Below are positions 15,633 through 24,302 of a stretch of 64,000 bases of DNA, one piece after another. Position 1 is the stretch's first letter, and each line of letters begins with the position of its first letter. A program made the translations under genes and the position numbers. Source of the DNA: UBA10649 sp963842725 (lineage in GTDB: Bacteria > Actinomycetota > Actinomycetes > S36-B12); the NCBI GenBank assembly GCA_963842725.1, contig CAWJHN010000003.1, positions 248,001 to 312,000 on the forward strand. The letters are read 5' to 3'. The notes under the pieces are model-generated. The model was not told the DNA's origin and ran no database searches. It worked only from the letters and a program-made list of their open reading frames with translations.

Positions 15633-17909
15633 TCACCCGCCTCGAGCCGCGTCCATCAGGAGTCGGCGCTCCGCGACGGCGATCGAGCGACGCGCCCGGC
15701 CGATGGCGTCGGCGTTGACCGAGATGGACGTGATGCCGAACCGGACCAGTTGCTCCGCGAACTCGGGCCTGTTCGACGGCGCCTGCCCGCAGAGCGAGGA
15801 CGTGATGCCGGCCGCGTTGCTGGCCTCGATGATGCGGCGGATGGCGTCGAGCACCGCCGCGTCCGACTCGTCGAAGAGCTCGGCACACACCTCGGAGTCA
15901 CGATCGACTCCGAGCATCAACTGGGTCAGGTCGTTCGACCCGATCGACACGCCGTCGATCCCCATGGCCGCGTACTCCGGGATTCGGTAGACGACCGAGG
16001 GCACCTCCGCCATGACCCAGCGATGCAACCCGCGCTGGTTGCCGAGCGGGCTCGCGTCGACGAGCTCGAGGCAGGCTTCGAGCTCCCACTTCGTCCGGAC
16101 GAACGGAATCATCAGGTGCAGGTTCGGCGTCTGCTCACGGACCTGCGCCAGCACCTCGAGCTCGAGCGCGAAGAGGTCCGGCTCCTTCACGTAGCGGTAG
16201 CAGCCGCGGTACCCGATCATCGGGTTCTCCTCCTGCGGCTCGAACTTCTCGCCGCCGACCAGGCCACGGAACTCGTTCGTGCGGAAGTCGATGCTGCGGT
16301 ACACGACGGGTCGCGGCTGGAACGCCGACGTGATCCGCAGCAGCGAGGCCGACATCGTGTCGATGAACTCCTGCCGCCCTCCTCGGGCGAGCAGCTCGCG
16401 CGGATGGATGCCGCCCAGCGCGTCGGAGATCATGAACTCCGCTCGCAGCAGTCCCACGCCGTCGACCGCCTGGGCGGCGACCTGCTCGGCGTGCTCGGCC
16501 ATGGCGAGATTGACGTAGACCAGGGTCGCCAACGGCTCCGGGGCTGCCACCGGTTCGGCCATGGGAGTGGTGACGGCCGGTGCCGGCGACGGTGTCGCAG
16601 CCGGCGCGACCGTGCCCGCCAGCACGCGGCCGGCGGAAGCGTCCACGGTGACCAGTTGGCCCTCGTGCAGGACGGTGGTCGCGATGCGCGCACCCACGAT
16701 GCACGGGACGCCGAGCTCGCGCGCCACGATCGCCGCATGGCAGGTCATGCCGCCGCCGTCAGTGACGAGGGCACCCGCACGCCGGATCGTGGGCACCCAG
16801 TCGGGACTGGTCATCGTCGCGACCAGGATCTCCCCGGCGTTCAGCTTCTCCCCGTCCTTGGAGGACGCGAGGATGCGGACCACGCCGGTCACGAAGCCGG
16901 GCGAGGCCGACTGCCCCTTCAGCAGCACGGGAGCATCGACCGCAGCCGCGACGTCGGTCGCGCCCGGGCCCGCAGCCAGGGTCGTGATCGGGCGCGACTG
17001 CAGCACGAACCAGGCACCTTTCGACACCGCCCACTCCACGTCCTGGGGCTCCCCGTAGTGCTCGTGGATGCGCAGACCGGTTTCGGCCAGCGCCATGACC
17101 TCCTCGTCCGTCAGGACCCGCCGGCCCGCCTCGTCGTCTCCCAGCTCAACGCGCGCGTCGTGGCCGTCAGGGCCTCGAATGATCGCGAACGCCTTGCGGC
17201 CGACCCGGACGGACTGCAGTCGGGGCCCGGCCTTGTCGACGACGTACGTGTCCGGCTCGACCTGGCCACCGACCACGACCTCGCCGAGGCCGAACGCGCC
17301 CTCGATGACGATCCGCGAGGTGTCCGCGGTGGACGGGTCGGCGGTGAACATCACGCCGGAGCGCTCCGCGTCGACCATCACCTGCACGACCACGGCGAGG
17401 GCCGGCTCGGCGTCGATCCCCCGGCTCGCGCGGTAGGACACGACGCGCTCCCCGAACAGCGACTCCCAGCAGCGTCGCACCGCATCCAGCAGCTCGTCCC
17501 CGTCGATCACGTTGGTGAACGTGGAGTTCATGCCCGCGAAGGACGTGTCCTTGCTGTCCTCGGACGTCGCCGAGGAGCGCACAGCGACGAAGACGCCGTC
17601 TCCGAGTTCGCGATAGCCCGCCAGGATCTGAGAGCGGAGATCCTCGGGAATCGCAACGTCACGCACCAACGAGCGCATCTCAGCCGCCCGGGCGGCGACG
17701 TCGCCCTCGGCTGCCGTCGACAGCTCGCGGAGCCGGTCACGGACCCCGGCCTGCTCGAGCGCCCACAGGTAGGCAGGCGCGGTGATCACGAAGCCCGGCG
17801 GCACCGCCATTCCAGCCCGGACCAGCTCACCGAGATTGGCACCCTTGCCGCCGGCTGTCTCCACGTCGTCCTTGCTGATCTCGGCCAGCGGGACTACCCA
17901 GATCCTCAT
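15633..17909 (-). CDS. ppsA: Phosphoenolpyruvate synthase
   Basis: About 758 residues; makes PEP, AMP and Pi from pyruvate, ATP and water, the first committed gluconeogenic step. Domains in order: ATP-grasp/PPDK N-terminal domain (ETAGGKGANLGELVRAGM, then SSATSEDSKDTSFAGMNSTF), the swivelling phosphohistidine domain (GGGMTCHAAIVARELGVPC with the catalytic His) and the PEP/pyruvate barrel (GLLRAEFM, GYRGCYRY, VSIGSNDLTQLMLGVDRDS, SLCGQAPS with the catalytic Cys). ATG at 17909 (MRIWVVPL) preferred to GTG at 17930. It is the last gene of the acs-PDH-ACP cluster, 36 bp after the ACP gene. Confidence 0.93.
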   Translation of the reverse strand: MRIWVVPLAEISKDDVETAGGKGANLGELVRAGMAVPPGFVITAPAYLWALEQAGVRDRLRELSTAAEGDVAARAAEMRSLVRDVAIPEDLRSQILAGYRELGDGVFVAVRSSATSEDSKDTSFAGMNSTFTNVIDGDELLDAVRRCWESLFGERVVSYRASRGIDAEPALAVVVQVMVDAERSGVMFTADPSTADTSRIVIEGAFGLGEVVVGGQVEPDTYVVDKAGPRLQSVRVGRKAFAIIRGPDGHDARVELGDDEAGRRVLTDEEVMALAETGLRIHEHYGEPQDVEWAVSKGAWFVLQSRPITTLAAGPGATDVAAAVDAPVLLKGQSASPGFVTGVVRILASSKDGEKLNAGEILVATMTSPDWVPTIRRAGALVTDGGGMTCHAAIVARELGVPCIVGARIATTVLHEGQLVTVDASAGRVLAGTVAPAATPSPAPAVTTPMAEPVAAPEPLATLVYVNLAMAEHAEQVAAQAVDGVGLLRAEFMISDALGGIHPRELLARGGRQEFIDTMSASLLRITSAFQPRPVVYRSIDFRTNEFRGLVGGEKFEPQEENPMIGYRGCYRYVKEPDLFALELEVLAQVREQTPNLHLMIPFVRTKWELEACLELVDASPLGNQRGLHRWVMAEVPSVVYRIPEYAAMGIDGVSIGSNDLTQLMLGVDRDSEVCAELFDESDAAVLDAIRRIIEASNAAGITSSLCGQAPSNRPEFAEQLVRFGITSISVNADAIGRARRSIAVAERRLLMDAARGG

Positions 17910-17945
17910 CGCCACCACGCCCTTCGCCACATCCGAACCGTTAGG

Positions 17946-18191
17946 TCAGGGGATTCGCGCAGCGACGTACTCCGACAGCCCACGCAGACTGCGCACCTGC
18001 GAGTAGTCGGACTCGGGGATGTCGACACCGGTGTCACGGGCGACCAGCTCGACCAGCGTCTGGAAGTCGAGGGAGTCCAGATCGGCTTCGCGCCGCAGGT
18101 CTCGATCAGGATCGAGGGACGCGATATCGACGTCGGGCGCGATCTCCAGGATGAGACTGCCGATGGCCGGGCGCATGTCGTTGGCATTCAT
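17946..18191 (-). CDS. Acyl carrier protein (phosphopantetheine-binding)
   Basis: 81-residue acidic helical ACP. The 4'-phosphopantetheine site is Ser40 in EADLDSLDFQTL, the classic DSL motif; helix IV region is SLRGLSEYVAARIP. It is not next to fatty-acid synthase genes but sits between the E2 gene (ATGA overlap at 18188-18191) and ppsA. That suggests an acyl or acetyl group made by the dehydrogenase complex or the synthetase is loaded on this ACP. A phosphopantetheinyl transferase must act from elsewhere. Confidence 0.88.
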   Translation of the reverse strand: MNANDMRPAIGSLILEIAPDVDIASLDPDRDLRREADLDSLDFQTLVELVARDTGVDIPESDYSQVRSLRGLSEYVAARIP

Positions 18192-19411
18192 AGCTTCTCC
18201 GGACTCTGCAGGGCGGTGTCGATCGCCGTGAGAAAAAGGCCTCCGCGGTGGCCGTCACTGACGCGGTGGTCGGCCGCCAGCGTCGCGACGACGCAGCGGC
18301 GGACGGTGAGCATGCCGTCGATCGCCCACGGCTGCTCGTGGATGCGACCGAAGCCGACCAGGGCCACCTGCGGCGGGTAGATGACGCCGTGCACGATCTC
18401 GACGCCCTGTTCGCCAAGGTTGGTCACGGTGAGCGTCGGGTCCGACATCTCCGAGCTGCGCAGCTTGCCGCCGCGGGCACGCGTGCCGAGGTCCTTGAGG
18501 CCGGTCATCAGCTCGTCGATGGACAGCAGGTCGGCATCGTGAAGCGCGGGTGCGATCAGTCCGCCGCCGCGCAGCGACACCGCAACCCCGAGATGCACGT
18601 GATCGGCCGCCGCGAAGCCGCCGTCGACGAAGAACCCGTTCATCTCCGGCACCTCGCGGGCGGCGATCGCGACGGCCTTGAGCAGGAGGGCCGCGGGGAG
18701 GATCCGCTCGGTCACCGGCCTACCTGCATTGGCCCGCTCGAGCCAGACGAGCGCCCGATCGACGTCGATCGTGGTCTGCAGGTAGTAGTGCGGGATCTCT
18801 CGCTTGGAGCGGGCCATCAGCGCGCCGATCGCCTCGCGCATCGCCTTCGCTCGGTCTGCCGGCGTGCCCGCTGGGACTGCGGCCGACGTGGGCACCGACC
18901 CGGAGGCAGGCGCCCGCCGGGGCGTCGCCCGCCGGGCAGGAGCAGGCGGTGGCGTCGTCGCGGCCGACTCGACGTCCGCCAGCGTCACGGCGCCCGCGCT
19001 GCCACTGCCGGCGACGCTCGCGAGGTCGACGCCCAGTGCCGCGGCCCGGCGGCGCGCCAGCGGGGACGACGGGACGCGACGGACCGGGGGCAGCGTGTCG
19101 GAGGCCGGGGGCAGCGTGTCGGAGGCCGGGGGCAGCGTGTCGGAGGCCGGCGACTCGGGAGGCGTGGCGCCCGCGTCGACCGGAACGAGCGTCGCGAGCG
19201 GCGTGCCGACCGCGACGGTCGTGCCCGGTGCCACGATCAGGCTGTCGACCCGCCCGTCCTCGAAGACCTCGACGTCGATCGCCGACTTGGAGGTGTCGAC
19301 GACGGCCACGATGTCGCCTCGATGCACGACATCGCCCGGCTGGACCAGCCACTCCAGCAGCGTTCCCTCGGTCATGTCGGCGCCGAGCGACGGCATCCGG
19401 AACTCACCCAT
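18188..19411 (-). CDS. 2-oxo acid dehydrogenase E2 (dihydrolipoamide acyltransferase)
   Basis: 407 residues. One lipoyl domain (1-78) with Lys42 in VDTSKSAIDVEV; a linker with three copies of ASDTLPP (89-109); an E3/E1-binding domain about 114-149 (SPLARRRAAALGVDLASVAGSG); and a catalytic domain ending in ADHRVSDGHRGGLF, which keeps the DHR..DG catalytic His and Asp. It moves the acyl group from lipoate to CoA, or in this context possibly to the neighbouring ACP. Start GTG/ATG at 19411 overlaps the E1 beta stop (19404) by 8 bp. No E3 gene is in the cluster. Confidence 0.92.
   Translation of the reverse strand: MGEFRMPSLGADMTEGTLLEWLVQPGDVVHRGDIVAVVDTSKSAIDVEVFEDGRVDSLIVAPGTTVAVGTPLATLVPVDAGATPPESPASDTLPPASDTLPPASDTLPPVRRVPSSPLARRRAAALGVDLASVAGSGSAGAVTLADVESAATTPPPAPARRATPRRAPASGSVPTSAAVPAGTPADRAKAMREAIGALMARSKREIPHYYLQTTIDVDRALVWLERANAGRPVTERILPAALLLKAVAIAAREVPEMNGFFVDGGFAAADHVHLGVAVSLRGGGLIAPALHDADLLSIDELMTGLKDLGTRARGGKLRSSEMSDPTLTVTNLGEQGVEIVHGVIYPPQVALVGFGRIHEQPWAIDGMLTVRRCVVATLAADHRVSDGHRGGLFLTAIDTALQSPEKL
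19085..19147 (-). repeat. Three 21-bp tandem repeats in the E2 linker
   Basis: Three identical or nearly identical 21-bp units encode ASDTLPP three times in the interdomain linker (residues 89-109). Pro/Ala-rich linkers of E2 proteins commonly vary in length; in-frame slippage is the probable origin. Confidence 0.85.
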
Positions 19412-20405
19412 GCTCGCCCACCGCCTTGGTGATGCCGGCGATGACGCGCGCGACGTTCGGCAGCGCCGCCTGCTCGAGGTGGCGGGCGTACGGGATGGGC
19501 ACCTCCACGGCTGCGACCCGACCCACTGGCACGTCGAGGTCGTAGAAGCACTCCTCGGCGACGCGGGCGGCGATCTCGGCCGACATCCCGACGCTGCGCC
19601 ACCCCTCGTCCACGACCAGCGCGCGGTGGGTGCGCGACACGGAGGCGAAGACGGTGGCGTCGTCCAGCGGGCGCAGGGTGCGCAGGTCGATCACCTCGAC
19701 GCTGACGCCGGTCTCGGCAACGGCCTGCGCCGCCTGCAGGCACGTGGGAAGGCTGCCGCCGTAGGTGATGAGCGTCAGGTCGTCACCCGCCAGCCGGACC
19801 GCAGCCCGGTCGATGTCCACCTCGCCGGCCTCGACGTCCAGGTCGCCGGACCCGTTGTACAGCGAGCCGTGCTCGAACATGATGACCGGATCGGGATCCT
19901 GCAGCGCCGTCCACAGCATGCCCCGCGCATCGGTCACGGTCGCCGGCGCGACGACCCGTAGGCCGGGGATGTGGGCGTAGTAGCCCTCGAGGGAATGGGA
20001 GTGCTGCGCGGCCAGCTGCCGGCCACCGCCGGTCGTCATGCGGATCACGAGCGGCACGTTGAACTGGCCGCCGCTCATGTGCAGCAGGGTGGCGGCGGTG
20101 TTGAGGATCTGGTCGAGCGCGAGCAGCGAGAAGTTCACCGTCATGATCTCGACGATGGGTCGCATCCCGCCGAGCGCGGCGCCGATTCCGGCCCCGACGA
20201 ACCCGGACTCGGACAGCGGCGTGTCCCGGATGCGATCCTCCCCGAACTCCTCCAGCAGCCCCAGGCTGACCCCGAAGCCTCCGCCGTACCGGCCGACGTC
20301 CTCGCCCATGAGGAAGACCCGATCGTCACGGCGCATCGCCGCGCGGATCGCCTCCCGGACCGCCTCGCGATACGTGATGCGGGTGGCTTCGGTCGCGGTG
20401 CTCAC
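19404..20405 (-). CDS. 2-oxo acid dehydrogenase E1 component, beta subunit
   Basis: 333 residues, transketolase-like pyrimidine-binding plus C-terminal domain. Landmarks: VFLMGEDVGRYGGGFGVS (GEDVG motif), DTPLSESGFVGAGIGAAL, EIMTVNFSLLALDQILN, QHSHSLEGYYAHIPGLRVVAP and the C-terminal domain ITYGGSLPTCLQAAQ to VDEGWRSVG. With the alpha subunit it forms the TPP-dependent decarboxylase. QHSHSLE resembles the pyruvate/acetoin group rather than the branched-chain one, so pyruvate is the likely but unproved substrate. Stop overlaps E2 start; start sits 4 bp inside the alpha gene end (20402). Confidence 0.92.
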   Translation of the reverse strand: MSTATEATRITYREAVREAIRAAMRRDDRVFLMGEDVGRYGGGFGVSLGLLEEFGEDRIRDTPLSESGFVGAGIGAALGGMRPIVEIMTVNFSLLALDQILNTAATLLHMSGGQFNVPLVIRMTTGGGRQLAAQHSHSLEGYYAHIPGLRVVAPATVTDARGMLWTALQDPDPVIMFEHGSLYNGSGDLDVEAGEVDIDRAAVRLAGDDLTLITYGGSLPTCLQAAQAVAETGVSVEVIDLRTLRPLDDATVFASVSRTHRALVVDEGWRSVGMSAEIAARVAEECFYDLDVPVGRVAAVEVPIPYARHLEQAALPNVARVIAGITKAVGEHG

Positions 20406-21391
20406 GACGCACCTGCCGTGCTCATCACGAAGCGGCCCAGGTCATCGACCGGCTCATCGTGTCCGGCCTCGGCGAACGCCACCGAGGAGTCCACTTCGGT
20501 GGTGGCCGCGTCGTCGATCTCTGCCAGGGCCCCCTCGTCGGCGAGACCGGACGCCGAGATGCGGGCGGCAAGAAGAGCGATGGGATCGCGCAGTCGCCAC
20601 GTCTCGATCTCCGCCCGGTCCCGATAGCGATCGGCGTCGTACATCGAATGGGCGCGGAACCGATACGTCCTCGCCTCCAGGAAGACCGGACCGCCACCGC
20701 CACGGACCAGCGCCACGGCACGGGCCGCGGCATGCCAGACGGCCTCCACGTCCATGCCGTCGCACGACCAGGCCGGGATCTCGTAGGAGGAGGCCTTCAC
20801 CGCGAGGTTCGTCTCGGACTCGGATCGCTCGAGGGCCGTACCCATCGCGTACAGGTTGTTCTCGCACAGGAACAGGACCGGGAGATGCCACAGGGCAGCG
20901 AGGTTCACCGACTCGTGGAACTCGCCCTCGGCCATGGCGCCCTCGCCGAAGAAGCAGGCCGTCACGCGCTCACGGCCCTGCATGCGGTCAGCGAGCGCGA
21001 GTCCCACGGCCAGCGGCAGGCCGCCGCCGACGATCCCGTTGCCGCCGTAGAACCTCGTCGCGGCGTCGAACAGGTGCATCGATCCGCCACGTCCCCGGCA
21101 GACGCCCTCGACCCTGCCGTACATCTCCGCCATCACCGCGTCCATGGCGATGCCGCGCACCAGGGCGTGCCCGTGGTCGCGGTACGTGGTGACGAGCGCG
21201 TCCTCGGGCCCGAGGTGCGCGATGACACCCGTGGCCACCGCCTCCTCGCCGATGTACAGGTGGACGAAGCCGCGGATCCGCTCGCCGCTGTACAGCTCTG
21301 CACAGCGCTCCTCGAAGCGCCGGATGCGGAGCATCTGCCGGTACAGCTCAAGGAGATCGGGACCCTCGGTGTGCGGTGTCACGTTGTTCAC
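20402..21391 (-). CDS. 2-oxo acid dehydrogenase E1 component, alpha subunit
   Basis: 329 residues. TPP-binding region: VCRGRGGSMHLFD, GGNGIVGGGLPLAVGLALA and the metal-binding stretch FGEGAMAEGEFHESVNLAALW to CENNLYAM (a GEG in place of the common GDG). The phosphorylation-loop area reads RFRAHSMYDADRYR. The GTG start at 21391 (VNNVTPHTEG) has GGAGG 6 nt upstream and overlaps the synthetase stop as GTGA; the open frame extends further upstream but in the wrong frame of the synthetase gene. Length fits PDH/acetoin-dehydrogenase alpha subunits. Confidence 0.92.
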   Translation of the reverse strand: MNNVTPHTEGPDLLELYRQMLRIRRFEERCAELYSGERIRGFVHLYIGEEAVATGVIAHLGPEDALVTTYRDHGHALVRGIAMDAVMAEMYGRVEGVCRGRGGSMHLFDAATRFYGGNGIVGGGLPLAVGLALADRMQGRERVTACFFGEGAMAEGEFHESVNLAALWHLPVLFLCENNLYAMGTALERSESETNLAVKASSYEIPAWSCDGMDVEAVWHAAARAVALVRGGGGPVFLEARTYRFRAHSMYDADRYRDRAEIETWRLRDPIALLAARISASGLADEGALAEIDDAATTEVDSSVAFAEAGHDEPVDDLGRFVMSTAGAS

Positions 21392-23130
21392 GGCGTCCTC
21401 CCCAGGCTCGACACGTCCCCCTCCGGAAGCCCCAGCTCGCGAGCCTTCAGCAGGCGCCGCATGATCTTCCCGCTCTGCGTCAGGGGCAGGTGCTCGGCGA
21501 ACTCCAGCTGCCGCGGCGCGACGGCGGATCCCAGCCGCCGGCGGGCCAGGGCGACCAGTTCGCGCCGCAGCGCCTCCGTCGGCTCGAATCCGGAGCGCAG
21601 CTCGACGAAGGCCTTCACCGTCTCGCCCACCACGGGATCGGGAATGCCGATCACGCCCGCCTCCGCGACCGCCGGGTGCTCCATGAGGACGCTCTCGACC
21701 TCGAAGGGGCCGATGAGGTGGCCGGCGGACTTGATCACGTCGTCGCCCCGGCCGACGAACCACACGTAGCCGTCCGCGTCGATCCGCGCGAGGTCCCCGG
21801 AGAGGTACCAGCCACCCGCGAAGCAGGACGCGTAGCGGTCGGGCGCGTTCAGGTAGGCGCGCATCATCGAGGGCCACGGCGTGCGCAGAGCGATCTCGCC
21901 CTCGGCACCCACGTCGGTCACCATCACGGGTGCGCCCGCCTCGTCGAGCAGGCGGTCGCCGGCCGCATCGTGACGGACGAGGCCCACCTCGATCCCGGCG
22001 ACCGGCTTGCCCATGGAACCGGGCCGGATCGGCAGGCCCTCGACGTTCGCGACCATGATCGCGCCCGTCTCGGTCTGCCACCACGTGTCGTGGATCGCCA
22101 GTCCGAGGACGGCCTGCCCCCACAGCACGACCTCCGGGTTCAACGGCTCGCCCACGCTCGCGGCATGACGGACCCCGGACAGGTCGTGGCCCGAGGCCAG
22201 GTGGTCCCCCGCCTTCATCAGCATGCGCAACGCGGTGGGTGCGGTGTACCAGACGGTGACGTGCTCCTCCTCCAGCAGGGAGTACCAGCGGACGGCATCG
22301 AACTCGCACTCATCGACGATGCAGGTCACTCCGCACGACAGCGGGGCCACCAGCCCGTAGGACGTTCCGGTCACCCAGCCGGGGTCGGCAGTGCACCAGT
22401 ACACGTCCCCCGGGTGAAGGTCCAGGACGTGACGCCCGGTCGCGTTGTGCGCGACGACGGCGTCGTGCACGTGCACGGCGCCCTTCGGCGTACCGGTGGT
22501 TCCGCTGGTGAAGTGGACGAAGGCCATGTCCTCAGGGTCGGTGGGCGCGATCTCGTAGGCGTCGGAGGCCGACGCGAGCAGCGGCTGAAGGGGCTGGACG
22601 CCGGGTGCCTCGACAGTGTCGGCGTCCTCGCCGACGAGAAGGATGTGCTGAAGATCGGGAAGGCCGTCCCGCACCGGCGCGACCTTCTGCCGGTACGCCG
22701 CGGCCGTGGTCACCAGCACGCGTCCACGCGCCGCCTGCAGCCGCTGGCGCACGGGCTCCGGGCCGAAGGCGGAGAACAGCGGGGCGACGCCGCAGCGGGC
22801 CTTCAGCGCCCCGATCATCGCGATGTAGAGCTCGGGCAGCCGACCGCTCAGTCCGAAGACCACGTCGCCGGCACCAACGCCGAGCGAGTCCAGCACGTTG
22901 GCGAATCTGTTGGTCTCCAACGCCAGATCGGCATAGGTCAACTCGCGGTCGAGTCCCGACTCGTTCAGGAAGCGCAGGGCCACGACGGTCCCGTGCCCGT
23001 CTGCGACATGCCGGTCCACGGCCTCGTACGCGATGTTGAGTCCGCCGCCGGGGAGCCCGTCGAGAGAGGCTCGTGCCTCGTCCCACGCGGAGTTGCCCGC
23101 GTGCCCTGAAGACATCGAGTCGTGCGTCAT
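21388..23130 (-). CDS. AcsA-type acetyl-CoA (acyl-CoA) synthetase
   Basis: 580 residues, AMP-forming ligase. Short N-terminus with GLNIAYEAVDRHV as in Bacillus AcsA, not the longer canonical Acs. Core motifs: FVHFTSGTTGTPKGAVH (P-loop), YWCTADPGWVTGTSYG, DTWWQTETGAI (A5), GWYLSGDLARIDADGYVWFVGRGDDVIKSAGH (A7-A8) and SGKIMRRLL with the catalytic, acetylatable Lys. WWQTETG favours acetate/propionate. ATG at 23130 (MTHDSM) has AGGGG upstream. First gene of the minus-strand PDH/ACP/ppsA operon. Confidence 0.88.
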   Translation of the reverse strand: MTHDSMSSGHAGNSAWDEARASLDGLPGGGLNIAYEAVDRHVADGHGTVVALRFLNESGLDRELTYADLALETNRFANVLDSLGVGAGDVVFGLSGRLPELYIAMIGALKARCGVAPLFSAFGPEPVRQRLQAARGRVLVTTAAAYRQKVAPVRDGLPDLQHILLVGEDADTVEAPGVQPLQPLLASASDAYEIAPTDPEDMAFVHFTSGTTGTPKGAVHVHDAVVAHNATGRHVLDLHPGDVYWCTADPGWVTGTSYGLVAPLSCGVTCIVDECEFDAVRWYSLLEEEHVTVWYTAPTALRMLMKAGDHLASGHDLSGVRHAASVGEPLNPEVVLWGQAVLGLAIHDTWWQTETGAIMVANVEGLPIRPGSMGKPVAGIEVGLVRHDAAGDRLLDEAGAPVMVTDVGAEGEIALRTPWPSMMRAYLNAPDRYASCFAGGWYLSGDLARIDADGYVWFVGRGDDVIKSAGHLIGPFEVESVLMEHPAVAEAGVIGIPDPVVGETVKAFVELRSGFEPTEALRRELVALARRRLGSAVAPRQLEFAEHLPLTQSGKIMRRLLKARELGLPEGDVSSLGRTP

Positions 23131-23335
23131 ATCGGCACCCCTGCGCCGTGGAATCCCTTCCAGTGCAACACCGGGACTGTCGCATGCACAGGGTCGTTGG
23201 TCCCACCAGGCGTGCAATGACCGGCCACAGCCAGGCTATCGCCGTGCCTTCGCGTCCGCCGTCGTTCTACCCTGTTGATGAGGCCGATCCGGTGCTCGTC
23301 GCCATTCGCGCGCAGGTCGGCGGATGGAGGCTGCA
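23131..23335. promoter_or_regulatory. Divergent intergenic region between acsA-type and aldolase genes
   Basis: 205 bp that must carry the promoters of both the minus-strand acs-PDH-ACP-ppsA operon and the plus-strand aldolase gene. I could not place -10/-35 boxes with confidence, and see no strong dyad. Shared location suggests joint control. Confidence 0.4.
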
Positions 23336-24262
23336 ATGTCAGATCGAGTTCAGGAGATCCTCTCCTGGTACGACGCTGAGACACCCGGCACCGTGGCGAA
23401 TCTCTACCGGCTGCTGAGCACCGGGCGGCTCGCCGGAACGGGCAAGCTCGTCATCCTGCCGGTGGACCAGGGCTTCGAGCACGGTCCGGGCCGCTCATTC
23501 GCGCCGAACCCCGCCGGCTACGACCCCCGGTACCACGCGCAGCTCGCGGTCGATGCGGGCTGCAACGCCTACGCCGCACCGCTTGGCCAGCTGCAGATGG
23601 TGGCGCGGGACTTCGCCGGCCGGCTGCCCTTGATCCTCAAGCTCAACAACTCCGATTCCCTGTACAGCGGGCCGGATCCGGTGCCGGCCGTAACGGCCAG
23701 TGTCGCGGACGCCCTCCGCATCGGAGCTGCCGCGATCGGCTTCACGATCTACCCGGCATCGGCCGGCCGGAACACCATGTACGAGCAGATCCGCGCCCTC
23801 AGCGCAGAGGCCAAGGCGGCCGGACTGGCCGTCGTCGTGTGGTCCTATCCCCGTGGGTCGGGCATCTCGAAGGAGGGCCAGACCGCGGTCGACGTCATCG
23901 CGTACGCGGCACAGATCGCGGCCCAGCTCGGGGCGCACGTCATCAAGGTCAAGCCGCCGACAGCCACCATCGAGTCCGACGCCGCCCGGGCGGCACTGGA
24001 GTCATCCGGAACCCCGCTCGGCACGCTCTCCGATCGCGTGCGCCACGTGGTCAACGGAGCATTCGGCGGGCACCGCATCGTCATCTTCTCCGGCGGCGCC
24101 GCCAAGGGCGCGGACGCGGTGCTCGAGGAGAATCGGGAGACGGCGCGGGGCGGCGGCTTCGGCACGATCATGGGCCGCAACTCGTTCCAGCGCCCGCATG
24201 ACGACGCCGTGGCCCTCCTGCACCAGGTCATGGACATCCACGCCACGACCTTCCCGACGTAG
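23336..24262 (+). CDS. Class I fructose-bisphosphate aldolase (DhnA/FbaB type)
   Basis: 308 residues. Aldolase using a Schiff-base lysine, joining or splitting DHAP and glyceraldehyde-3-phosphate. Motifs: VILPVDQGFEHGPGRSF (DQGxEHGP), LKLNNSDSLYSGP, VWSYPRGSGISKEG, HVIKVKPPTATIES with the candidate Schiff-base Lys and RIVIFSGGAAKGAD for phosphate binding. The ATG at 23336 has GGAGG 6 nt upstream; an in-frame ATG at 23324 lies just before that site and is less good. Divergent from, and functionally in line with, the acs-PDH-ACP-ppsA operon as a gluconeogenic aldolase. Confidence 0.9.
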   Translation: MSDRVQEILSWYDAETPGTVANLYRLLSTGRLAGTGKLVILPVDQGFEHGPGRSFAPNPAGYDPRYHAQLAVDAGCNAYAAPLGQLQMVARDFAGRLPLILKLNNSDSLYSGPDPVPAVTASVADALRIGAAAIGFTIYPASAGRNTMYEQIRALSAEAKAAGLAVVVWSYPRGSGISKEGQTAVDVIAYAAQIAAQLGAHVIKVKPPTATIESDAARAALESSGTPLGTLSDRVRHVVNGAFGGHRIVIFSGGAAKGADAVLEENRETARGGGFGTIMGRNSFQRPHDDAVALLHQVMDIHATTFPT

Positions 24263-24302
24263 CCCTCGCGGTAGGCGTCGCGAGGAGCGATCACGGGATC
24301 CA

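Noticed and set aside
15318..18380. 1020-codon open frame on the plus strand
   Set aside because: Lies opposite ppsA, the ACP and the end of E2; composition (Arg/His/Asp-rich) is that of a complementary-frame shadow.
19085..19147. CRISPR-like or regulatory direct repeats
   Set aside because: The repeats have no unique spacers and encode ASDTLPP in frame, so they are a protein linker repeat.
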